DNA of 5,888 nt from CAYYYW01 sp964476245 (GCA_964476245.1 CAYYYW010000035.1:1-5888); one strand, 5' to 3'. Positions 1 through 5,714 are shown, numbered from the stretch's first letter. Notes: generated by a model not told the origin, from the letters alone. Program-made: numbers and translations.

Positions 1-747
1 TTTAACGCGCAGGCCTATCATGCCGGCTTGGGGGCTAAAAAAAGAAGCTCGGTGCAAGAGCTTTTTATTAAAGACGAAGTGAATATTATTGTGGCCACCA
101 TTGCCTTTGGTATGGGCATAGATAAACCGGACGTGAGGTTGGTGGTGCATTATACTTACCCCAAAACTTTAGAAAATTACTACCAAGAAATTGGTCGGGC
201 CGGTCGCGATGGTTTGAAAAGCGAGTGCGTGATGTTTTATACTTACGCTGACACTAGAAAACACGAATTTTTTATTGAACAGATAGCGGATAGCAATTTG
301 CAAAGGTTATCTCAAGAAAAGCTAAACGCAGTTATAGCTTTTGCCGGGCTAACGACTTGCCGTAAAAAATATCTGCTGGGATACTTTGGAGAAGATTTAA
401 GGGAGGGCAATTGCGGGAGGTGTGATATTTGCCTGCCAAGCGGAGAAAATATTGAGGAATATGTTGTTAAGGAATTGCCAAAAAATAAGGTTAAAAAAAT
501 TGACCTTGTTTATAACCAAGAATTGTTTGAAGAGTTACGGGCTTTAAGAAAAGATTTGGCTATGCGAGAGCATGTTCCGCCTTTTATTATATTCGGCGAC
601 GCTGCTTTGCAAGAAATGGCTTGTTATTTGCCAACCGACCAAGAGGCTTTCAGCTGTATCAATGGGGTTGGAGCAAAAAAATTAGAGCAATTCGGCGAAA
701 TATTTTTAAATGTTATCAATAACTTTGCGCAAAAAAACAATTTATGA
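1..747 (+). CDS. recQ: RecQ-family ATP-dependent DNA helicase, C-terminal part (5' end outside window)
   Basis: 3'-5' DNA helicase of the RecQ family, acting in recombination and replication-fork repair. The frame is open from base 1 and already inside the second RecA-like domain (AYHAGL at residues 5-10, counted from base 1), so the TTG at 28 is not the start. Motif V lies near residues 31-46 (VATIAFGMGIDKPDVR) and motif VI with the arginine finger region near 62-71 (QEIGRAGRDG). A RecQ zinc module follows, with cysteines 120, 138, 141 and 144 (C-x17-C-x2-C-x2-C). An HRDC domain occupies about 171-244, with the typical VPPFIIFGDAALQEM and INGVGAKKLEQFG segments. Only about 25 residues separate the zinc module from HRDC, where E. 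coli RecQ has a winged-helix domain of roughly 100 residues, so that domain appears missing. The TGA stop at 745-747 overlaps the ATG of a nuclease-gene relic at 744. The family call is secure; the symbol assumes a single RecQ. Confidence 0.95.
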   Translation, partial: FNAQAYHAGLGAKKRSSVQELFIKDEVNIIVATIAFGMGIDKPDVRLVVHYTYPKTLENYYQEIGRAGRDGLKSECVMFYTYADTRKHEFFIEQIADSNLQRLSQEKLNAVIAFAGLTTCRKKYLLGYFGEDLREGNCGRCDICLPSGENIEEYVVKELPKNKVKKIDLVYNQELFEELRALRKDLAMREHVPPFIIFGDAALQEMACYLPTDQEAFSCINGVGAKKLEQFGEIFLNVINNFAQKNNL

Positions 748-798
748 GTCAATTATTGCGATTATTGCAGTTATGTTAAAGCGATAAACAGCAGATAA
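744..798 (+). pseudogene. Internally deleted relic of a second PD-(D/E)XK nuclease gene
   Basis: Bases 755-776 are identical over 22 positions to 4738-4759, the 3' end of the nuclease gene at 4032-4790. Read in the matching frame, 757-798 gives CDYCSYVKAINSR and then TAA; the intact gene ends CDYCSYVGAINSAIEK. The similarity continues past the perfect block (11 of 15 bases over 781-795) and includes the Cys pair. The left edge also matches the beginning of the intact gene: ATGAGTCA at 744-751 equals 4032-4039, preceded by a similar A-rich leader. This fits a full paralogue that overlapped the recQ stop in an ATGA arrangement and then lost about 700 internal bases, with start and tail now out of frame. 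A readthrough tail on RecQ is possible in principle, since the tail is in frame after the recQ TGA, but is less likely. Confidence 0.75.
755..776 (+). repeat. 22-base direct repeat, copy 1 (copy 2 at 4738-4759)
   Basis: This stretch is a perfect 22-base match to 4738-4759. It encodes the C-terminal CDYCSY segment of the PD-(D/E)XK nuclease in the second copy, and the same peptide in frame here. It is best explained as shared gene ancestry and not as a mobile-element repeat, because the similarity extends imperfectly on the right side and keeps the same stop-proximal position. Confidence 0.9.
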
Positions 799-840
799 TT
801 TTATGAATGGACAAGGCTTATTTGTCGCAAAGTTTGATTA

Positions 841-871
841 TTGGGTTTTTAGTGTCTTAAGGTGCTATAAT
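841..871 (+). promoter_or_regulatory. Putative sigma-70-type promoter with extended -10, for the DUF2339 gene
   Basis: A consensus TATAAT lies at 866-871 and is preceded by TGC at 863-865, giving the extended -10 form TGnTATAAT. A partial -35 candidate, TTGGGT, lies at 841-846 with a long 19-base spacer, which the extended -10 could offset. Transcription would begin near 878, leaving only about 20 bases of A/T-rich leader with no Shine-Dalgarno before the ATG at 898. This is the best promoter seen in the window and would give the membrane-module pair expression independent of recQ. Confidence 0.6.
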
Positions 872-897
872 TACATAATTAAAATAAACACAAATTT

Positions 898-2631
898 ATG
901 ATAGAGTATATTATTATCATAGGTGTGGTAGTTCTTTTAAGTTTAATTTTAAATGTTAGAAAGCGGGTGCAGAAACTTGAGCAACTTGTTGAGCTTAATT
1001 TAGCCCAAACCGTGCCAGGGCAAGAGTCTCGTTCTGAGCAGATAAAAGCATCGCCAGATAAGCTTTTTAATGCTCCTCAAGAGGTCATATCTGGTCCGTC
1101 GATAATTGCAACCGAGCAATTTAAGTCAATTTTACCTAATAAATTAGTTGAATGGCTTAAAGAAAATTGGCTTTTAAAACTGGGGGCGCTACTTTTGCTT
1201 ATTGGGTTTGGCTGGTTTGCGACCTATGCTTTTCTTAATAATTGGATTGGACCAATGGGGCGCATTGCGCTTGGCGTTTTCGCCGGCACTTTGTTTCTGT
1301 TTTTTGGCTGGTGGAGAATCAGAAAGTATTTACAACAGGGTAGTGTTTTCCTTGTGCTTGGTTCCACAACCATTTTACTGACATTGTTTGCCGCGCGGGA
1401 AATCTATAACTTTTTCACCCCAGCCGCTGTTCTTATTGTGATGTTTTTGAGCACGGCGTTTGTTGCTTTAGCAAGCGTAAAGCATAATAGCCGTTCTCTT
1501 GCGTTGGTAAGCTTGATTCTTGCTGGCGTTGCTCCGCTATTCACAAACTCGCCCTCTAACCCTGTGGGGCTGTTTTCCTATTTATTAGTTGTAATACTTG
1601 GAGCAATTTGGATAACTATAATCACCGGCAGAAGGGAACTAACAACAGTTTCTCTTGCGTTGGTTGCTTGCTATAGCTTGCCATATTTTAGCCATTCCAC
1701 ATCAGCAGACACTGGAATACTGCTTCTTTTCGCGTATGCTTTTGCGGCTGTGTTCTTTTTAACTAACACAGCAGGAATTTTGAAATTAAAAGGCAAAGAA
1801 ATAATGCCTGACCTTATGACAGCGGCCGGCAATGGAGTTTTTCTTTTGTTTTGGATTATGTTTATGGCGCAGAATGAGTGGAAAAGTTTAATAATTTCAG
1901 CTTGGATGATTGTGTTTGCGGTTGGGGCGTTTTTGATATTCAAGATTACAAAAAGAAAAGAGTCGTTTTTTGTCTATGCCGGCGTTGGCGTTGCTATGCT
2001 TGCTGTGGCAACTTGGGCCGAGTTGAAGGGGGCAAGTCTTACGATCGCTTACGCTATTGAAGGTGGCATTATTCCTTTGGTTATTTACTCGATTTTTAAG
2101 GATATTCGCGTTGCGAGGTTGGCTGCTCCGCTTTTAATATGGCCAATTGTTCTTTCTTTTACAAGTATGACATCTCATACTTGGGCAACAAGTGTTTTGC
2201 ATAAAGATTTTCTTGTTCTTCTTATTTTAGGAATAACGCTTTTGGGGCTTGGCTTATTCTTTCTGCGTCAAGCCAAAGGAACAAAAGAAGAAAAAGATTC
2301 AAAAAGTATAGACGCGATACTATTAGTTATCGGTTCGGCTTTTGTCTATATTGTTTTGTGGCTCTCTTTGCATACAATATTTCAGAATGATAGTTACGCG
2401 GTAATGATTTCTTTGATAGTTTATGTAATTATCGGGCTCGCAGCCTATTTTTATGGTTTATCAAATGAGAAAAGAGGTCTTCGTATCTATGGCGGCGCGC
2501 TTATTGGGTTTGTTGTTTTAAGATTGCTTTTAATTGATGTGTGGAAAATGGAACTATCTGGCCGTATTATCACTTTTTTCTTAGTTGGAGCATTGTTGGT
2601 GGGCACTGCCTTTTTGGGGCGGAAAAAGTAA
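898..2631 (+). CDS. DUF2339 family polytopic inner-membrane protein
   Basis: A 577-residue protein dominated by hydrophobic segments; I count about 19 possible membrane helices. The first helix is at residues 3-20. A charged, probably cytoplasmic linker with coiled-coil-like character follows at 21-90. Then comes the diagnostic DUF2339 start near 87-140: KENWLLKLGALLLLIGFGW, then NNWIGPMGRIALG and a GWW end. The C-terminus (residues 538-576, with LRLLLIDVWKMELSGRI) is also typical of the family. The biochemical function of DUF2339 proteins is not established. The family often sits beside a DUF3999 protein, and the next gene, 33 bases downstream, has DUF3999-like features, so the two probably form an operon and an envelope complex. 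The start at 898 is chosen because the first helix begins at once and a promoter lies just upstream. The TAA stop is followed by A/T-rich sequence with no terminator. Confidence 0.85.
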   Translation: MIEYIIIIGVVVLLSLILNVRKRVQKLEQLVELNLAQTVPGQESRSEQIKASPDKLFNAPQEVISGPSIIATEQFKSILPNKLVEWLKENWLLKLGALLLLIGFGWFATYAFLNNWIGPMGRIALGVFAGTLFLFFGWWRIRKYLQQGSVFLVLGSTTILLTLFAAREIYNFFTPAAVLIVMFLSTAFVALASVKHNSRSLALVSLILAGVAPLFTNSPSNPVGLFSYLLVVILGAIWITIITGRRELTTVSLALVACYSLPYFSHSTSADTGILLLFAYAFAAVFFLTNTAGILKLKGKEIMPDLMTAAGNGVFLLFWIMFMAQNEWKSLIISAWMIVFAVGAFLIFKITKRKESFFVYAGVGVAMLAVATWAELKGASLTIAYAIEGGIIPLVIYSIFKDIRVARLAAPLLIWPIVLSFTSMTSHTWATSVLHKDFLVLLILGITLLGLGLFFLRQAKGTKEEKDSKSIDAILLVIGSAFVYIVLWLSLHTIFQNDSYAVMISLIVYVIIGLAAYFYGLSNEKRGLRIYGGALIGFVVLRLLLIDVWKMELSGRIITFFLVGALLVGTAFLGRKK

Positions 2632-2664
2632 AACAATCTTATTTAAATTAAAATTAATATTAGT

Positions 2665-3825
2665 ATGAGGATTAAAACATTATTTTTATTTTTTATCGCG
2701 TTTGGTTTTGTTGCCTTTACTGTTCAAGCGCAAAATCAAATGCAGGGCTCAACCTCTGCAATTATTAGCGCTTATCGTTTTTATAAAGACATTGATAAAA
2801 TTTCAATCAATGTGCCAACAATAATTGAAGTGCCATTTGGCGACGAATTCATTGAGCGTTTTGATTTTGCAATCCTTGATAAAACAACAAATTTATTTGA
2901 ACCGCAGCTATTTAAGCAGGAAACAATCACTAATGAAACGCCAGTTTCTGTGGATACGAGCCCAGCCAATAGCAATGAAGAGTCTATGATTGATAAAAAT
3001 GTCCAAACATATACCGAGTTTTTATTGCCAGAAAGCGCGCAGGGGCATGTTCAAATTATTTTAACAAGCCCAAGCGCTATAATTTCTTCCGCGCTCACTA
3101 CTTTACTTGACGATAATGTATCCTTACCATCTTTTGTGGAAATTAGGGCTCTTGTAAATGGGCGGGACAATATTGTTTTATCAAGTAGCAGGATGAACCA
3201 AAATACAATTCGTTTTCCGCGAACGGAATCAAATCACTGGACAATTAATTTTATATTTGGTCAGCCGCTTCGCATTAGCGAATTGCGATTGATTCAAGAA
3301 AATTTGACACAAACAACTTCTAAAGGTGTTCGCTTCCTGGCGCAACCATCACATACTTATCGTATTTATTTTGACCCCGACAGGCAAGCAATCCCGCCAG
3401 TTGGAGAATCAGGAAATTTGGCGTCTATTAAAGAAGTGTCGGTTGTTCCTTATGTTCCGTCCAAAAATAATCCAAATTATATAATCGCAGATGTGGACAG
3501 CGATGGAATTCCCGATATTCGCGACAATTGCGTTTTTTTGGCAAATTCAGACCAAAAAGACGCAAACAACAATGAAAGAGGAGATGCATGCGACGATTTT
3601 GATTTGGATGGTATTATTAATGCCAAAGATAATTGTCCCAATAATCCAAATAGAGACCAGATAGATACAGATAGCGACGGCAAGGGCGATGTGTGCGATC
3701 AAGAAGAAAGCAGGGTTACTGAACGCCATGTCTGGATTCCGTGGATTGGTATTGGTTTTGCCGCTTTAGTTTTAGTGATTCTTCTCGCACTGACCGCAAA
3801 GGGATTGCATAACCCAAAAGAGTAA
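2665..3825 (+). CDS. Exported, membrane-anchored protein: DUF3999-like ectodomain plus thrombospondin type 3 repeats
   Basis: 386 residues. An N-terminal signal peptide has K4, a hydrophobic core at 5-20 and a likely cleavage after VQA at 20-22. The ectodomain (about 30-265) is beta-rich, with an opening of the style of DUF3999 proteins (ISINVPTIIEVPF, then DFAILDKTTNLFEPQLF) and later segments LRISELRLIQ and TYRIYFDPDRQAIPP that also resemble that family; this assignment is by eye. Residues 276-345 hold two thrombospondin type 3 repeats (DVDSDGIPDIRDNC and DFDLDGIINAKDNC types) with cysteines 289, 309, 324 and 344 and many Asp/Asn ligands, so calcium binding is expected. A hydrophobic helix at about 357-377 follows, then a short basic tail, so the protein is likely anchored with its bulk outside the cytoplasm. 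It follows the DUF2339 gene by 33 bases without a Shine-Dalgarno, and probably shares its transcript. Confidence 0.8.
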   Translation: MRIKTLFLFFIAFGFVAFTVQAQNQMQGSTSAIISAYRFYKDIDKISINVPTIIEVPFGDEFIERFDFAILDKTTNLFEPQLFKQETITNETPVSVDTSPANSNEESMIDKNVQTYTEFLLPESAQGHVQIILTSPSAIISSALTTLLDDNVSLPSFVEIRALVNGRDNIVLSSSRMNQNTIRFPRTESNHWTINFIFGQPLRISELRLIQENLTQTTSKGVRFLAQPSHTYRIYFDPDRQAIPPVGESGNLASIKEVSVVPYVPSKNNPNYIIADVDSDGIPDIRDNCVFLANSDQKDANNNERGDACDDFDLDGIINAKDNCPNNPNRDQIDTDSDGKGDVCDQEESRVTERHVWIPWIGIGFAALVLVILLALTAKGLHNPKE

Positions 3826-3859
3826 AAATATAATTTATTTGAGTTAAACAAAAAACCTT

Positions 3860-4014
3860 TAGCGTCAAACAGGCCTTGAAAGACTCCACGGATAAGAGTT
3901 TAGTTTTGAGCAATTTAATTTTGCTGATTTTTGCTGCGGCTGGGCACTGGCCATACTTGATTATGTGGAGATAAGAAGCAAACTAAGAAATAAAAAACAA
4001 AAGGTCGGGAAATA
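3860..4014 (+). pseudogene. Possible decayed gene end, weakly YgjP-like
   Basis: The 206 bases between the stop at 3825 and the nuclease start at 4032 contain no intact gene. From 3896 to 4013 one frame is open for 39 codons and ends in TAA, but has no plausible start; the same frame upstream is broken by TAA at 3893-3895. The peptide (FEQFNFADFCCGWALAIL, then DYVEIRSKLRNKKQK) looks protein-like, with a local rise in G+C near 3931-3950. Its tail resembles the end of the YgjP-like protein encoded at 5154-5714: DYVEIRSKLR against DYLEMRKELK, with 23 of 30 bases identical. The HExxH helix is not recognisable. It may be the 3' debris of a second ygjP-like gene, or chance. No promoter or terminator was convincing in this gap. 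Confidence 0.35.
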
Positions 4015-4031
4015 AGCTAAAAAATAAATAT

Positions 4032-4790
4032 ATGAGTCAGTATTATAACGCGCAACGGATCCGGGGAATGTATGACCCCAAAGCAAAAGAGCCATTTAAG
4101 TTGTCTCGCTCAAAGATAGATATGTTTTTGAGGTGCCCGAGATGTTTTTATTACGACCGTCGCTTGGGCGTTGGCCAGCCGCCGGGCTTTCCTTTTTCCT
4201 TAAATTCGGCGGTGGATACTTTGCTCAAGCAGGAATTTGATGTTTATCGGGCCAGAGGCACCCAACATCCGTTGCAAGAAAAATATGGTGTTGACGCTCG
4301 GCCCGTGCCTCATGAGGATTTGCACAAGTGGCGGCATAATTTTACAGGCATTCAATATCTGCACCAGACAACTAATTTTTTGATTACCGGCGCTATTGAT
4401 GATTTATGGCAAAATTCCCAGGGCGAGTATATTGTGGTTGATTATAAAGCTACAGCCAAAGCTGAAGAAATAACCGCCCTGGACCAAGATTGGCACGATG
4501 GCTACAAAAGGCAGATGGAGATTTATCAGTGGCTTTTGCGGCAAAATGGTTATAAGGTTTCCGACACCGGTTATTTTGTTTATTGCAATGGTATTGCTGA
4601 TGCGGCGGCTTTTGACCAAAAGCTGGAATTTAGAGTTAATTTAATCGCCTACACTGGCGACGATTCTTGGGTAGAGAAAACCATTGTTGAGGCTCATCAA
4701 TGCTTGAATGGCGATAAAATTCCCCAAGCCAGCCCAGATTGCGATTATTGCAGTTATGTGGGGGCCATTAACAGCGCAATTGAAAAATAA
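4032..4790 (+). CDS. PD-(D/E)XK family nuclease, RecB/Cas4-like, with two CxxC pairs
   Basis: 252 residues. The nuclease core shows GAIDDLWQ at 120-127 (catalytic Asp in the first acidic motif), VVDYKAT at 135-141 (D137 and K139 of the D-x-K motif) and KRQMEIYQWLL at 159-169 (the conserved Gln-Tyr helix). These are the hallmarks of RecB-type and Cas4-type exonucleases, which cut DNA using divalent metal. Cysteines 35 and 38 (CPRC) near the N-terminus and 237 and 240 (CDYC) at the C-terminus could together bind an iron-sulfur cluster or zinc, as in Cas4 and AddB; the two-plus-two spacing differs from the one-plus-three pattern of Cas4. There are no CRISPR genes or repeats here, so a repair or recombination role is more likely. 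The start at 4032 is supported by the matching ATGAGTCA in the relic at 744. The leader is A-rich without Shine-Dalgarno. Its 3' end carries copy 2 of the 22-base repeat. Confidence 0.85.
   Translation: MSQYYNAQRIRGMYDPKAKEPFKLSRSKIDMFLRCPRCFYYDRRLGVGQPPGFPFSLNSAVDTLLKQEFDVYRARGTQHPLQEKYGVDARPVPHEDLHKWRHNFTGIQYLHQTTNFLITGAIDDLWQNSQGEYIVVDYKATAKAEEITALDQDWHDGYKRQMEIYQWLLRQNGYKVSDTGYFVYCNGIADAAAFDQKLEFRVNLIAYTGDDSWVEKTIVEAHQCLNGDKIPQASPDCDYCSYVGAINSAIEK
4738..4759 (+). repeat. 22-base direct repeat, copy 2 (copy 1 at 755-776)
   Basis: This is the copy inside the intact nuclease gene, covering the C-terminal CDYC metal or cluster ligands. It is identical to 755-776 downstream of recQ, where the surrounding bases code for a diverged tail of the same protein. 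Confidence 0.9.
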
Positions 4791-4822
4791 ATAAAAATTG
4801 GAATTGAAAGAAATACAAAAAT

Positions 4823-5059
4823 ATGAGAAATATTGAAAACAAAAATGAGGAAAACGAGATAGTGAAAGAAGAGGCAAGCGATATGGAGATTGCTGAATTT
4901 TTAGCGAAACATATAGATAATCCTTGTAGCGTGGAAACGGCAGACGGCGTTAAAGATATTAGGGGCTTTTATATTAAGCAGGCAAAAGAAATGCTTTTCA
5001 AAATGACTGACGAGAACGCTAAAATGTTTTTAGAGCTTAAAATAAAAGAATACGAGTGA
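4823..5059 (+). CDS. Small acidic protein of unknown function
   Basis: A 78-residue protein I do not recognise. It is rich in Glu, Lys and Asp. The first 20 residues are very polar (NENEIVKEE-like) and probably disordered. Residues 21-32 and 50-77 look helical (MEIAEFLAKHI; FYIKQAKEMLFK, and MFLELKIKEYE). There is no signal peptide or membrane segment, and one cysteine (C35). It follows the nuclease gene by 32 bases and precedes the ygjP-like gene by 94, all on the same strand, so it may be co-transcribed with them. A weak GAAAG element lies about 10 bases before the ATG. An internal ATG at residue 21 is an alternative start that would keep only the folded-looking part. The stop TGA at 5057-5059 overlaps a GTG at 5056. 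Confidence 0.6.
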   Translation: MRNIENKNEENEIVKEEASDMEIAEFLAKHIDNPCSVETADGVKDIRGFYIKQAKEMLFKMTDENAKMFLELKIKEYE

Positions 5060-5077
5060 GTAAGATTTATGCGGCCA

Positions 5078-5114
5078 GCCGCGATATTCAGAAAATTAAT
5101 TGAAATATTGCGGC
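5078..5114 (+). other. Inverted repeat able to form a stem-loop
   Basis: The arm GCCGCGATATTCA at 5078-5090 pairs with TGAAATATTGCGGC at 5101-5114, allowing one bulged A and one G-U pair, and leaves a 10-base loop. It is not followed by a T-run on either strand, so it does not look like an intrinsic terminator. A further GCGGC at 5071-5075 could pair with the same GCCGC, although the 2-base gap between them makes a local hairpin unlikely. It lies 39 bases before the ygjP-like start and leaves that gene's ribosome binding site free, so an mRNA stability or processing role is conceivable. Confidence 0.5.
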
Positions 5115-5140
5115 AGATTATAAAAAATGGGAAAAAGCTG

Positions 5141-5146
5141 AAGGGG
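5141..5146 (+). promoter_or_regulatory. Shine-Dalgarno site of the ygjP-like gene
   Basis: AAGGGG lies seven bases before the ATG at 5154. It is the only strong Shine-Dalgarno in the window; the genes at 898, 2665, 4032 and 5711 have A/T-rich leaders or overlaps without one. It fixes the start at 5154. Confidence 0.7.
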
Positions 5147-5153
5147 AATAAAT

Positions 5154-5714
5154 ATGAAAAAGCAGATTGAGTTGCGTAAAAACAAAGTTGAGTATACCCT
5201 TAGAGTGAGCAAGCGAGCCCGAAGAATGCGGCTGGCTGTTTATTGCGATGGCAGTTTTGTGGTAACAGCTCCCCGTAATATCAGCGAGAGTATCATTGAG
5301 CAGTTTATTATTCAAAAATCGCAGTGGGTTATTGATAAGCTGGAATATTTTAGAAATGTTTCCGGGCAGGTTCTTGCGAAAGGGACTAAAAAGGATTATA
5401 CAGAACACAAAGATAAGGCCTTGGCTTTAGCGCAAAAGCGAATTGAGTATTTTAACAAAATTTATGGGTTTGAATTTAACAAGATTAACATTAAGAACCA
5501 AAAAACCCGCTGGGGCAGTTGTTCAAAAAAAGGCAATTTGAATTTTAACTATAAAATTGTTTTGATTCCGGAGCGGCTGGCTGATTATATCATCGCGCAC
5601 GAGCTCTGCCATTTAAAAGAATTTAACCACTCTCAAAAATTTTGGAACTTGGTGGCCAAAATAATTCCTGATTATTTGGAGATGAGAAAAGAATTAAAAA
5701 AGCATAACTTATGA
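5154..5714 (+). CDS. YgjP-like (SprT-type, M48-related) zinc metallopeptidase
   Basis: A 186-residue cytoplasmic protein of the YgjP/DUF45 family. The N-terminal beta-rich half has the typical VSKRARRMRLAVYCDG and VTAPRNIS segments (residues 18-44). The family motif TRWGSCS is at 118-124. The zinc site is HELCH at 149-153 (ligands H149 and H153, catalytic E150), with the usual third ligand in HLKEFNHSQKFW (H159). The ending IPDYLEMRKEL at 171-181 is also typical. Family members are predicted zinc-dependent proteases; the substrate is unknown. Some are found near restriction-modification genes, but none is seen here. The length is slightly below the common 220-240 residues but the fold elements are complete. 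The stop overlaps the next start as ATGA at 5711-5714, indicating translational coupling with the ywbE-like gene. Confidence 0.9.
   Translation: MKKQIELRKNKVEYTLRVSKRARRMRLAVYCDGSFVVTAPRNISESIIEQFIIQKSQWVIDKLEYFRNVSGQVLAKGTKKDYTEHKDKALALAQKRIEYFNKIYGFEFNKINIKNQKTRWGSCSKKGNLNFNYKIVLIPERLADYIIAHELCHLKEFNHSQKFWNLVAKIIPDYLEMRKELKKHNL

Larger units (their letters stand above)
5056..5151 (+). pseudogene. Possible broken mini-ORF between the small unknown gene and the ygjP-like gene
   Basis: A GTG at 5056-5058 overlaps the preceding stop as GTGA, a common coupling arrangement. The frame reads VSKIYAASRDIQKIN, meets TGA at 5101-5103, then continues NIAADYKKWEKAEGE to a TAA at 5149-5151, just two bases before the next ATG. 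The amino-acid make-up on both sides is protein-like and would form one 31-residue peptide if the TGA were a sense codon such as TGG. It could be a small gene killed by a nonsense mutation, or non-coding sequence, given its short length and the hairpin in the same place. Confidence 0.3.

Noticed and set aside
28..747. recQ fragment starting at TTG 28
   Set aside because: The frame is open to base 1 and the residues before it (AYHAGL) are a RecQ helicase motif, so the gene continues upstream out of the window.
745..798. UGA read as glycine (as in Gracilibacteria), extending RecQ by a CxxC tail
   Set aside because: The intact genes have no internal TGA, glycine is coded by GGN throughout, and the ATGA overlap with ywbE shows TGA acting as a stop. 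The tail is better explained as nuclease debris.
810..826. Hairpin GACAA/TTGTC as a terminator after recQ
   Set aside because: The stem has only five A/T-rich pairs and is followed by GCAAAG, not a T-run.
1671..1943. Open frames on the minus strand (for example 1671-1943, 3716-3913, 5118-5408) and the plus-strand frame 1878-2060
   Set aside because: They lie mostly opposite or inside well-supported genes, lack ribosome binding sites or recognisable motifs, and look like shadows.
4032..4790. Cas4 of a CRISPR system
   Set aside because: There are no CRISPR repeats or other cas genes in the window, and the cysteine layout differs from Cas4.
5101..5103. Selenocysteine at the TGA inside the mini-ORF
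   Set aside because: No stem-loop follows the TGA at the distance expected for a bacterial SECIS; the hairpin here contains the TGA in its own 3' arm.
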